Below, one piece after another: positions 1 through 5,424 of a DNA stretch of 6,111 nucleotides. Origin of the DNA: JBBILG01 sp037445085. GTDB taxonomy: Bacteria; Pseudomonadota; Gammaproteobacteria; Burkholderiales; Methylophilaceae. The notes below the pieces were generated by a model that searched no databases, had not been told where the DNA came from, and saw only the letters and a program-made list of their open reading frames with translations. The stretch lies in the NCBI GenBank assembly GCA_037445085.1, contig JBBILG010000098.1:1-6111 (forward strand), written 5' to 3'. The first letter of the stretch is position 1; the number at the start of each line of letters is the position of its first letter. Position numbers and translations under genes: made by a program.

Positions 1-281
1 GTGGCGATGCCGGCGTGGTCGGTGCCCGGCTGCCACAGCGTGTTGGCGCCGCGCATGCGGTGGTAGCGCACCAGCGCATCCATCAGGGCCTGGTTGAAGC
101 CGTGGCCCATGTGCAGGGTGCCGGTGACGTTGGGCGGCGGCAGCAGGATGCAGAAGTTGTCGGTCTTGCCGGGATCGAGACCGGCGGCGAAGTAGCCGCG
201 CGACTCCCAGAAGGCATACCAGCGGCCCTCCATGTTCTTGGGATCGAAGGATTTTTCCAGGGTACGGTCGAGTTCGCTCAT
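1..281 (-). CDS. valS: Valyl-tRNA synthetase, N-terminal part (runs off the window)
   Basis: Class Ia aminoacyl-tRNA synthetase that charges tRNA-Val with valine in the cytoplasm. Only the first 93 codons plus two bases are present; the gene continues past position 1. The peptide begins MSELDRTLEKSFDP and contains the ValRS block PPPNVTGTLHMGHGFN, in which HMGH (residues 57-60) is the HIGH ATP-binding signature, followed by GTDHAGIAT at residues 86-94. This combination is specific for ValRS among the Ile/Leu/Val enzymes. The ATG at 281-279 is chosen because it directly precedes the conserved start of the family. No clear Shine-Dalgarno sequence precedes it, and a promoter-like box lies almost on the start codon (separate entry). 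It lies 67 bases downstream of the moeB-like gene on the same strand. ValRS is normally above 900 residues, so about a tenth is seen. Identification is very secure. Confidence 0.97.
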   Translation of the reverse strand, partial: MSELDRTLEKSFDPKNMEGRWYAFWESRGYFAAGLDPGKTDNFCILLPPPNVTGTLHMGHGFNQALMDALVRYHRMRGANTLWQPGTDHAGIA

Positions 282-289
282 GGGGCGCG

Positions 290-298
290 ATTCTACCA
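290..298 (-). promoter_or_regulatory. Putative extended -10 promoter of valS
   Basis: On the minus strand the bases at 298-290 read TGGTAGAAT, a TGn extension followed by TAGAAT (5 of 6 to TATAAT). No -35 hexamer is visible at the usual distance (313-318 reads CCGGCC), which fits an extended -10 promoter. Initiation about 7 bases downstream would fall near 283, leaving only 2-3 bases before the valS ATG. This would make the message almost leaderless. Inference from sequence only. Confidence 0.35.
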
Positions 299-315
299 CA
301 GCGCCACCAGCGGGC

Positions 316-332
316 CGGCCCGATACGGGCCG
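316..332 (-). other. GC-rich hairpin between moeB-like gene and valS
   Basis: A perfect 7-bp inverted repeat with a 3-base loop: CGGCCCG at 316-322, ATA at 323-325, CGGGCCG at 326-332. It lies in the 67-base spacer downstream of the moeB-like stop and just upstream of the valS promoter-like box. No T-run follows on either strand, so it is not a canonical intrinsic terminator. It could weaken read-through or protect the 3' end of the upstream message. Confidence 0.4.
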
Positions 333-348
333 CAAGGCCGGAGGATGC

Positions 349-1125
349 CTACCCCGCGACCGGGGCGGGCCGCCCGGCGCAGACCGGACAGCCGGGATCG
401 CGCAGCAGCCTGACGCTGCGCCACTCCATGCCAAGCACGTCGAGCAGCAGCAGCCGGCCCTGCAGGCTGTCGCCCAGGCCGAGCAGCAGCTTCATCGCCT
501 CGGCGGCCTGGGTGGTGCCTATCATGCCGACCAGCGGCGCAAACACGCCGAACTCGGCGCAGCGCATGGTGCCGACGCCGTCCTCCTCGCCGCTGTCGGG
601 ATACAGGCAGTGATAGCACGGGCTGTCGGGGTGGCGCAGGTCGAATACCGTCACCTGCCCCTCGAAGCCGATGGCCGCCCCCGAGACCAGCGGCTTCGCC
701 AGCCGGGTGCAGACGCGGTTGAGCAGGTAGCGCGTGGCGAAATTGTCACTGCAGTCGATCACCACGTCGGCGTCCTGTGCCAGTTCGAGCAGTTCGGATT
801 CCTCCAGCCTGCGTTCCATCGCCGTCACGCGGATGTCGGGGTTGAGCGCCTCAAGCGTCTGCCGCGCCGACACGGCCTTGTTGGTGCCGACCGCCCGCGT
901 GGTATGGATGACCTGCCGCTGCAGGTTGGTGAAATCGACCTTGTCGAAATCGCACACGGTGAGCCGCCCCACGCCGCCGGCGCCGAGGTAGAGCGCCACC
1001 GGCGAGCCCAGGCCGCCGGCGCCGACGATGAGGGCATGGGTACGGACGAGCCGTTCCTGGCCCTCGTAGGCGATCTGCGGCAGCAGGATGTGCCGGCTGT
1101 AGCGCAACAACTGGTTATCGTTCAT
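349..1125 (-). CDS. moeB: MoeB/ThiF/HesA-family sulfur-carrier adenylyltransferase
   Basis: E1-like enzyme that adenylates the C-terminal Gly-Gly of a small sulfur carrier (MoaD for molybdopterin, or ThiS for thiamine) in the cytoplasm. The 258-residue product has the family length. Visible motifs are the N-terminal RYSRHILLPQ, the nucleotide-binding GAGGLG at 35-40, DFD at 59-61, NLQRQ at 67-71 with Arg70, Lys83, and the DN..xR segment at 127-132. Two zinc-binding CxxC pairs sit at 170/173 and 246/249. Cys189 in TMRCAEFGVFAPLVG matches the cysteine position used by ThiF and kept in MoeB. The start is the ATG at 1125-1123, giving MNDNQLLRYSRH; an upstream in-frame TTG would add 26 residues unlike the family. 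No good Shine-Dalgarno sequence is seen. It is divergent from sbp. No rhodanese domain is fused, unlike MOCS3-type proteins. Sequence alone does not separate MoeB from ThiF; the symbol is the likelier of the two. Confidence 0.88.
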   Translation of the reverse strand: MNDNQLLRYSRHILLPQIAYEGQERLVRTHALIVGAGGLGSPVALYLGAGGVGRLTVCDFDKVDFTNLQRQVIHTTRAVGTNKAVSARQTLEALNPDIRVTAMERRLEESELLELAQDADVVIDCSDNFATRYLLNRVCTRLAKPLVSGAAIGFEGQVTVFDLRHPDSPCYHCLYPDSGEEDGVGTMRCAEFGVFAPLVGMIGTTQAAEAMKLLLGLGDSLQGRLLLLDVLGMEWRSVRLLRDPGCPVCAGRPAPVAG

Positions 1126-1220
1126 CGGAACTGGCGGAGTGGGGCCGCGCCATCTGCCGGGCGGGCTCGTGGAATTGTGCGCCCATCCGGCATGGTTCGT
1201 CAAAGACGGTGCGATTTGCG

Positions 1221-1261
1221 GTTATAAACAAATTTCCAAATATTCTTTTACATTATTTATG
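1221..1261 (+). promoter_or_regulatory. AT-rich activator-type region upstream of sbp
   Basis: A sharp AT-rich island in an otherwise GC-rich spacer, covering and lying directly upstream of the sbp -35 box. It includes ATAAACAAATTTCC and the stretch TATTCTTTTACATTATTTA. In sulfate genes of enterobacteria and pseudomonads the LysR-type activator CysB binds such DNA just upstream of the -35. Binding here is inferred from position and composition; I cannot match a strict CysB consensus. The last ten bases (ATTATTTATG, 1252-1261) recur upstream of cysT at 2518-2527. Confidence 0.4.
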
Positions 1262-1275
1262 CGCGGCCCTATAGT
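1247..1275 (+). promoter_or_regulatory. Sigma70-type promoter of sbp
   Basis: TTTACA at 1247-1252 (5 of 6 to TTGACA) and TATAGT at 1270-1275 (5 of 6 to TATAAT) are separated by exactly 17 bases. Transcription would start near 1282, giving a leader of about 64 bases before the sbp ATG at 1346. It is the best-formed promoter in the window and sits next to an AT-rich upstream region suitable for an activator. Confidence 0.65.
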
Positions 1276-1345
1276 TCGCCCGGTAATTCCATGGCGTGCC
1301 GTGCCCGGCGGCGCTGCCATGGCACCTTGTCCTGAAGGAGTTGAA

Positions 1346-2356
1346 ATGAAAGCACTGCATCTTTTCCTGAGCCTCGTCATCGGCGCACTGACATACCCGT
1401 TCGCGGCAGTCGCGGCGGATGTCACCCTGCTCAACGTTTCCTACGATCCGACGCGCGAGCTTTACGCCGACTTCAACAAGGCCTTTGCCAAACACTGGAA
1501 GCAGAAGACCGGCACCACCGTGACCGTCAGGCAGTCCCACGGCGGCTCCGGCAAGCAGGCGCGCTCCGCGATCGACGGCCTGCAGGCTGACGTGGTGACC
1601 CTGGCGCTGGCCTACGACATCGACGCTATCCACGAACGGGCGAAGCTGATCCCCAAGGATTGGCAGACTCGCCTGCCCAACAACAGCTCGCCCTACACTT
1701 CCACCATCGTGTTCCTGGTGCGCAAGGGCAACCCCAAGCAGATCAAGGACTGGAACGACCTGGTCAGGCCCGGTGTTTCCGTCATCACGCCCAACCCCAA
1801 GACCTCGGGCGGGGCGCGCTGGAACTATCTGGCAGCTTGGGCCTATGCGCTGAAGCACCACCACAACAACGAGACCAAGGCCAGGGAATTCGTGCAGAAG
1901 CTGTACAGGAACGTGCCAGTGCTGGATTCCGGGGCGCGCGGTTCCACCACCACTTTCGTCGAGCGCGGCATCGGCGACGTGTTCATCTCGTGGGAAAACG
2001 AGGCCTTCCTCGCCCTCAAGGAACTCGGTCCCGACAGGGTCGAAATCGTGGTGCCATCCCTATCCATCCTGACCGAGCCGCCGGTGGCCCTCGTCGACAA
2101 GGTGGTGGACAAGCGCAAGACCCGCGCCGTGGCGCAGGCCTATCTGGAATACCTGTATTCCGACGAGGGCCAGGACATCGCCGGCAGGCATTACTTCCGG
2201 CCGACCAACCCGAAAATCGCCGGCAAGTATGCCAGCCAGTTCCCCAAGGTGAATCTGGTCACCATCGACCAAGCGTTCGGCGGCTGGCAGAAGGCACAGA
2301 AGATCCACTTCGACGATGGCGGGGTGTTCGACCAGATCTACCTCAGGAGGAGATGA
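1346..2356 (+). CDS. sbp: Periplasmic sulfate-binding protein
   Basis: Solute-binding protein that captures sulfate in the periplasm and delivers it to the CysTW channel. It has 336 residues, the usual length for Sbp. A Sec signal peptide is clear: MKALHLF, a hydrophobic core to about residue 19, and a likely cut after AVA (residue 23) or Ala24, before DVTLLNVSYDPTREL. Diagnostic segments are QSHGGSGKQ at 63-71, NPKTSGGAR at 150-158 (the second sulfate-binding protein signature), DSGARGSTTTF at 194-204 and WENEA at 216-220. These closely match E. coli Sbp as I remember it, more than the thiosulfate-preferring CysP. The start is fixed by AAGGAG at 1335-1340, five bases before the ATG, and by the signal peptide. 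A sigma70-type promoter lies upstream. The transport genes follow after 223 bases and are not directly coupled. Identification is very secure; the preference for sulfate over thiosulfate is inferred. Confidence 0.96.
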   Translation: MKALHLFLSLVIGALTYPFAAVAADVTLLNVSYDPTRELYADFNKAFAKHWKQKTGTTVTVRQSHGGSGKQARSAIDGLQADVVTLALAYDIDAIHERAKLIPKDWQTRLPNNSSPYTSTIVFLVRKGNPKQIKDWNDLVRPGVSVITPNPKTSGGARWNYLAAWAYALKHHHNNETKAREFVQKLYRNVPVLDSGARGSTTTFVERGIGDVFISWENEAFLALKELGPDRVEIVVPSLSILTEPPVALVDKVVDKRKTRAVAQAYLEYLYSDEGQDIAGRHYFRPTNPKIAGKYASQFPKVNLVTIDQAFGGWQKAQKIHFDDGGVFDQIYLRRR

Positions 2357-2427
2357 GGGGGAGAACCGCCATGACACGTGAAACCCCGGTTTCCCGCGAC
2401 ACCCGATTGAGAGTCCATTTTCAGTAG
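2353..2427 (+). CDS. Possible small ORF coupled to the sbp stop codon
   Basis: A 24-codon frame whose ATG at 2353-2355 overlaps the sbp TGA (2354-2356) as ATGA, a classic coupling arrangement. AGGAGG at 2345-2350 is only 2 bases from this ATG. A second in-frame ATG at 2371 has GGGGGAG at 2357-2363 with 7-base spacing and would give an 18-residue peptide beginning MTRETPVSRD. The longer form has six arginines and no hydrophobic stretch. No family is recognised. It may be a real small peptide, or the fossil start of a gene once joined to sbp. Two start/ribosome-site pairs are suggestive but the size makes chance likely. Confidence 0.25.
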   Translation: MRGRTAMTRETPVSRDTRLRVHFQ

Positions 2428-2438
2428 GTTGTATCCAC

Positions 2439-2457
2439 CGCGCCGCTGGCCGGCGCG
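2439..2457 (+). other. GC hairpin downstream of sbp
   Basis: CGCGCCG at 2439-2445 and CGGCGCG at 2451-2457 form a perfect 7-bp stem with a 5-base loop (CTGGC). No T-run follows, so it is not a full intrinsic terminator. It lies 82 bases after the sbp stop and just ahead of the weaker terminator-like hairpin, and may stabilise the 3' end of the sbp message. Confidence 0.4.
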
Positions 2458-2466
2458 AAGGGCATG

Positions 2467-2486
2467 GCCTGCTGAAACAGGCTTTT
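2467..2486 (+). terminator. Weak terminator-like hairpin after sbp
   Basis: GCCTG at 2467-2471 pairs with CAGGC at 2478-2482 across a 6-base loop (CTGAAA) and is followed at once by TTTT at 2483-2486. The 5-bp stem is short, so termination would be partial. Such a leaky terminator would lower cysTWA expression relative to the abundant binding protein. Inferred from structure only. Confidence 0.35.
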
Positions 2487-2508
2487 ATAATTCCCGGGAA
2501 TTAAAAAA
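2483..2508. promoter_or_regulatory. 26-bp near-perfect palindrome over a TATAAT box
   Basis: Twelve of thirteen base pairs are symmetric around the centre between 2495 and 2496; only 2487/2504 (A/A) fails. The inner 16 bases, TAATTCCCGGGAATTA (2488-2503), are a perfect palindrome. A consensus -10 hexamer TATAAT sits at 2486-2491 within the left arm, though no good -35 is seen 15-18 bases upstream. A perfect, loopless dyad in an AT-rich intergenic stretch suits a dimeric DNA-binding protein better than an RNA terminator, since the A-run that follows on the plus strand would not give a U-tract. The regulator is unknown. Confidence 0.4.
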
Positions 2509-2524
2509 TCGATAAATATTATTT

Positions 2525-2611
2525 ATGTGTGCTGATTGCTGCCGATATCATGGCGCGACTGTCAGCGACGAGATGACTCATGTCTGTCCCGAGATCCTGG
2601 AAATCCTATAG
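2525..2611 (+). CDS. Possible cysteine-rich leader ORF overlapping the cysT start
   Basis: A 28-codon frame opens at the ATG 2525-2527 and stops at TAG 2609-2611. The peptide begins MCADCCRYHG; cysteines occupy positions 2, 5, 6 and 21 (4 of 28). The frame spans the cysT ATG (2580) and ends 31 bases past its first base in another frame, so translating it would occlude cysT initiation. No Shine-Dalgarno sequence precedes it, only AT-rich DNA, so translation would need a leaderless or weak start. Cysteine-rich leader ORFs upstream of sulfur genes are known in mycobacteria, where ribosome behaviour at Cys codons reports cysteine supply. A similar role here is inference; chance is a serious alternative. 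Confidence 0.25.
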   Translation: MCADCCRYHGATVSDEMTHVCPEILEIL

Positions 2612-3428
2612 TGTGCTGCCCGGCTTCGGCCTCGGGCTCGGCTTCGCCATCCTCTACCTGAGCCTCATCGTGCTGATCCCGCTGTCGGCGACCTTCATCA
2701 AGACTGCCGAACTGAGCTGGGCCGAATTCTGGTCCGTGGTCACCGATCCGCGCGCGCTGGCCTCGTATCGCCTGTCTTTCGGGGCCGCGCTGATCGGCGC
2801 GGCGCTCAACGCCGTGTTCGGACTGCTCACCGCCTGGGTGCTGGTGCGCTACACCTTCCCCGGCAAGCGTCTGGTCGATGCCTTCGTCGATCTGCCGTTC
2901 GCCCTGCCCACTGCGGTGGCTGGCATCGCGCTCACGGCCATCTACGCCCCGAACGGCTGGATCGGCCAGTGGCTGGAGCCGCTCGGCATCCAGGTGGCGT
3001 TCACGCCGCTGGGCGTGGTGGTGGCACTGACTTTCATCGGCCTGCCTTTCGTGGTGCGCACCGTGCAGCCGGTGCTGGAAGACCTGGAGGCGGAGATTGA
3101 GGAGGCCGCCGCCTGCCTGGGAGCCAACCGCTGGCAGACCTTCGCCAGGGTACTGCTGCCGGCACTGTGGCCGGCGCTGCTGACCGGCTTTGCGCTGGCC
3201 TTCGCCCGCGCGGTGGGCGAGTACGGGTCGGTGATCTTCATCGCCGGCAACATGCCGATGGTGTCGGAAATCACGCCGCTGCTCATCGTCACCAAGCTGG
3301 AACAATATGACTATGCCGGCGCCACCGCGATTGCCGTGGTCATGCTGGTCATCTCCTTCGTGCTGCTGCTCGCCATCAACGGCCTGCAATGGTGGATCGG
3401 CCGCCGTCACGGCAGAAAGGGGGCCTGA
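2580..3428 (+). CDS. cysT: Sulfate/thiosulfate ABC transporter permease CysT (CysU)
   Basis: One of the two inner-membrane permeases of the sulfate importer; it pairs with CysW to form the channel and docks on CysA. It has 282 residues with about six hydrophobic helices (roughly 13-39, 64-90, 102-123, 140-163, 195-220 and 246-269). The conserved VLPGF lies at 12-16, LPFALPTAVAG at 105-115, FVVRTVQPVLEDLE at 157-170, and the EAA coupling loop, EEAAACLGANRWQTF, at 174-188, ending at LLP. The block AVGEYGSVIFIAGN (211-224) is typical of CysT. The ATG at 2580 is chosen because the N-terminus then aligns with E. coli CysT as I recall it. Its ribosome site is weak (GACGAG near 2567-2572), unlike those of sbp, cysW and cysA. 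The stop abuts the cysW start with no gap, so the two are one operon. Its own upstream region carries a palindrome and a Cys-rich ORF. Confidence 0.95.
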   Translation: MSVPRSWKSYSVLPGFGLGLGFAILYLSLIVLIPLSATFIKTAELSWAEFWSVVTDPRALASYRLSFGAALIGAALNAVFGLLTAWVLVRYTFPGKRLVDAFVDLPFALPTAVAGIALTAIYAPNGWIGQWLEPLGIQVAFTPLGVVVALTFIGLPFVVRTVQPVLEDLEAEIEEAAACLGANRWQTFARVLLPALWPALLTGFALAFARAVGEYGSVIFIAGNMPMVSEITPLLIVTKLEQYDYAGATAIAVVMLVISFVLLLAINGLQWWIGRRHGRKGA

Positions 3429-4334
3429 ATGGCCGGACTGGTCACGCACGTTTCAGTTTCAACCCATGCGCCGGCGCGCATTTCGCGCGCCACGCAGGAG
3501 CCGGCATGGGTGCGCCGGCTGCTCATCCTCGTGGCGCTGGGCTGGCTGGGAATGTTCCTGTTCGTGCCGCTGGCGGCGGTGTTCACCGAGGCGCTGCGCA
3601 AGGGCATGGAAGTGTACTGGGCAGCCGTGAGCGAGCCGGATGCGGTTTCGGCGATCAAGCTCACCCTGCTGGCGGCCGCCATCGCGGTTCCCGCAAACCT
3701 GGTATTCGGGGTGGCGGCCGCCTGGGCCATCGCCAAGTTCGAATTCCGCGGCAAGCAGGTGCTGCTCACCCTCATCGACCTGCCGTTTGCGGTATCGCCG
3801 GTGATCGCCGGCCTCATCTACGTGCTGGTGTTCGGCGCGCAGGGCTGGTTCGGCGCCTGGCTGATCGAGCATGACTACAGAATCATCTTTGCCGTCCCCG
3901 GCATCGTGCTGGCCACCATTTTCGTTACCTTCCCTTTCGTGGCGCGCGAACTGATTCCGCTCATGCAGGCCCAGGGCAGCGAAGAAGAAGAGGCGGCGGT
4001 GAGCATGGGCGCCTCCGGCTGGCAGACGCTGTGGCGGGTGACCCTGCCCAATGTGAAATGGGGGCTGCTGTACGGCGTCATCCTGTGCAACGCCCGCGCC
4101 ATGGGCGAGTTCGGCGCGGTTTCGGTGGTTTCCGGCCACATCCGCGGCCTCACCAACACCCTGCCGCTACATGTGGAGATTCTCTACAACGAATACAACT
4201 TCGCGGCCGCCTTCGCCTGCGCCTCGCTGCTGGCCTGCCTGGCGCTGCTGACCCTGGTCCTGAAATCCCTGGTGGAATGGAAGTCCGGTGCGGAGCTGCG
4301 CGCCAGAATCGAGGAATCCCGCAATGAGCATTGA
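3429..4334 (+). CDS. cysW: Sulfate/thiosulfate ABC transporter permease CysW
   Basis: Second inner-membrane permease of the importer, partner of CysT. It has 301 residues, slightly longer than average because of a polar N-terminal extension (residues 1-28) before the first helix. Hydrophobic helices lie at about 29-53, 74-102, 111-135, 152-178, 209-234 and 258-280. Family markers are LIDLPFAVSPVIAGL at 115-129, FPFVARELIPLM at 168-179, the EAA loop EEAAVSMGASGWQTLWRVTLP-type segment at 187-207, and MGEFGAVSVVSGHIRG at 225-240, which separates CysW from CysT. The ATG immediately follows the cysT TGA, and AAGGGG at 3417-3422 lies six bases upstream of it. The 3' end overlaps cysA by 11 bases, which predicts translational coupling. 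The assignment is secure. Confidence 0.95.
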   Translation: MAGLVTHVSVSTHAPARISRATQEPAWVRRLLILVALGWLGMFLFVPLAAVFTEALRKGMEVYWAAVSEPDAVSAIKLTLLAAAIAVPANLVFGVAAAWAIAKFEFRGKQVLLTLIDLPFAVSPVIAGLIYVLVFGAQGWFGAWLIEHDYRIIFAVPGIVLATIFVTFPFVARELIPLMQAQGSEEEEAAVSMGASGWQTLWRVTLPNVKWGLLYGVILCNARAMGEFGAVSVVSGHIRGLTNTLPLHVEILYNEYNFAAAFACASLLACLALLTLVLKSLVEWKSGAELRARIEESRNEH

Positions 4335-5388
4335 AATCCGCAACATTTCCAAGCGCTTCGGCAGCTTCACCGCGCTCGACGACATCCGTCTGGACATCCC
4401 CAAGGGCGAGCTGACCGCCCTGCTCGGGCCTTCCGGCTGTGGCAAGACCACGCTGCTGCGCATCATCGCCGGCCTGGAGCAGCCGGATAGCGGCAGTGTC
4501 CTCTTCGACGGCAGGGACGCCACCGACAGCCACGCGCGCGAACGCAAGGTCGGCTTCGTGTTCCAGCACTACGCGCTGTTCCCGCACATGACGGTGTTCG
4601 ACAACGTGGCCTTCGGCCTGCGCGTCCGCCCCAAAAAACAACGCCCCTCGGAAGCGGAAATCCACCGCAAGGTGCACGAGCTGCTCGAACTGGTGCAGCT
4701 CGACTGGCTGGCCGGCCGCTACCCGGCCCAGCTTTCGGGCGGCCAGCGCCAGCGCATCGCCCTGGCACGCGCGCTCGCCGTGGAACCGCAGGTGCTGCTG
4801 CTGGACGAACCGTTCGGCGCGCTGGACGCCAAGGTGCGCAAGGACCTGCGCCGCTGGCTGCGCCGCCTGCACGATGAACTGCACATTACCAGCGTGTTCG
4901 TCACGCACGACCAGGAAGAGGCGCTGGAAGTGGCCGACCGCATCGTCGTCATGAACCGGGGCCGGCTGGAGCAGGTGGGCACGCCGACCGAGGTCTACGA
5001 CAATCCGGCCTCGCCATTCGTCTACCAGTTCCTCGGCAACGTGAACCTGTTCCACAGCCGCGTGCATGCCGGGTTTGCCCGCATCGGCGAAATCGAAGTG
5101 GAGGCGCCGGAACATGCCGCAGCCGACAACGCGGCGGCGGTCGCCTACGTCCGTCCCCACGATATCGAGATCCAGCGCGAGGACGAGGGCGCGGGCACCT
5201 TTCGTGCGGTGGTCAGCCACATCCACCCCATCGGCTCGGTGGTGCGGCTGGAATTGCAGCGCGAAGACGAAACCGAAGTGATCGAAGCCGAACTGACGCG
5301 CGAGCGGTTCCGGGAACTCGGCCTGCACCACGGCGAGCACGTATTCGTCAGACCGAGGAACCTGCGCGTCTTCCTGAGGCAGGACTAG
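4324..5388 (+). CDS. cysA: Sulfate/thiosulfate import ATP-binding protein CysA
   Basis: ATPase subunit that dimerises on the cytoplasmic face of CysTW and drives sulfate import. The 354 residues form an N-terminal ABC domain and a C-terminal TOBE-type regulatory domain (about 244-352). All catalytic motifs are intact: Walker A GPSGCGKT at 35-42, Q-loop Gln81, signature LSGGQRQR at 137-144, Walker B VLLLDEP at 157-163 with Glu162, D-loop near 166-168 and switch His195. The start MSIEIRNISKRFG, the segment FQHYALFPHMTVFDNVAFGL (80-99), and the clause FLGNVNLFHSRVH are characteristic of CysA rather than other importer ATPases. The ATG at 4324 has GAGGAA at 4311-4316 with 7-base spacing; an in-frame ATG at 4288 would add 12 residues inside cysW and is not supported. 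It is the last gene of the operon. No strong intrinsic terminator follows; an inverted-repeat element begins 53 bases downstream. Confidence 0.96.
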   Translation: MSIEIRNISKRFGSFTALDDIRLDIPKGELTALLGPSGCGKTTLLRIIAGLEQPDSGSVLFDGRDATDSHARERKVGFVFQHYALFPHMTVFDNVAFGLRVRPKKQRPSEAEIHRKVHELLELVQLDWLAGRYPAQLSGGQRQRIALARALAVEPQVLLLDEPFGALDAKVRKDLRRWLRRLHDELHITSVFVTHDQEEALEVADRIVVMNRGRLEQVGTPTEVYDNPASPFVYQFLGNVNLFHSRVHAGFARIGEIEVEAPEHAAADNAAAVAYVRPHDIEIQREDEGAGTFRAVVSHIHPIGSVVRLELQREDETEVIEAELTRERFRELGLHHGEHVFVRPRNLRVFLRQD

Positions 5389-5424
5389 GCCGGGCAACGG
5401 CGCGGGGCGCATCCCGTCCGCCGC

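Noticed and set aside
316..332. Hairpin as an intrinsic terminator of the moeB-like gene
   Set aside because: The stem is strong but no T-run follows on the minus strand, so it is listed only as a hairpin.
1126..1203. 26-codon N-terminal extension of the moeB-like gene from a TTG start
   Set aside because: The added residues are Pro/Gly-rich and unlike the family, while the ATG at 1125 gives the canonical N-terminus.
232..1227. 331-codon open frame on the plus strand opposite the moeB-like gene
   Set aside because: The opposite strand encodes a well-motifed adenylyltransferase of normal length. The plus-strand translation has no family pattern and starts inside valS.
2562..3449. 295-codon open frame on the minus strand opposite cysT
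   Set aside because: A polar, Gln/His/Gly-rich translation mirroring a membrane-protein gene. It is a compositional shadow of cysT, not a gene.
4324..5388. ATPase of a molybdate, iron or spermidine importer instead of CysA
   Set aside because: The gene overlaps cysW, follows sbp and cysT, and has the CysA-type C-terminal segment after FLGNVNLFHSRVH, so sulfate is clearly the best assignment.
4150..5412. 420-codon open frame on the minus strand opposite cysA
   Set aside because: It is antisense to a gene with every ABC ATPase motif intact. Long reverse frames are expected from the codon bias of GC-rich coding DNA, and the translation (His-, Gln- and Val-rich) has no recognisable domain.
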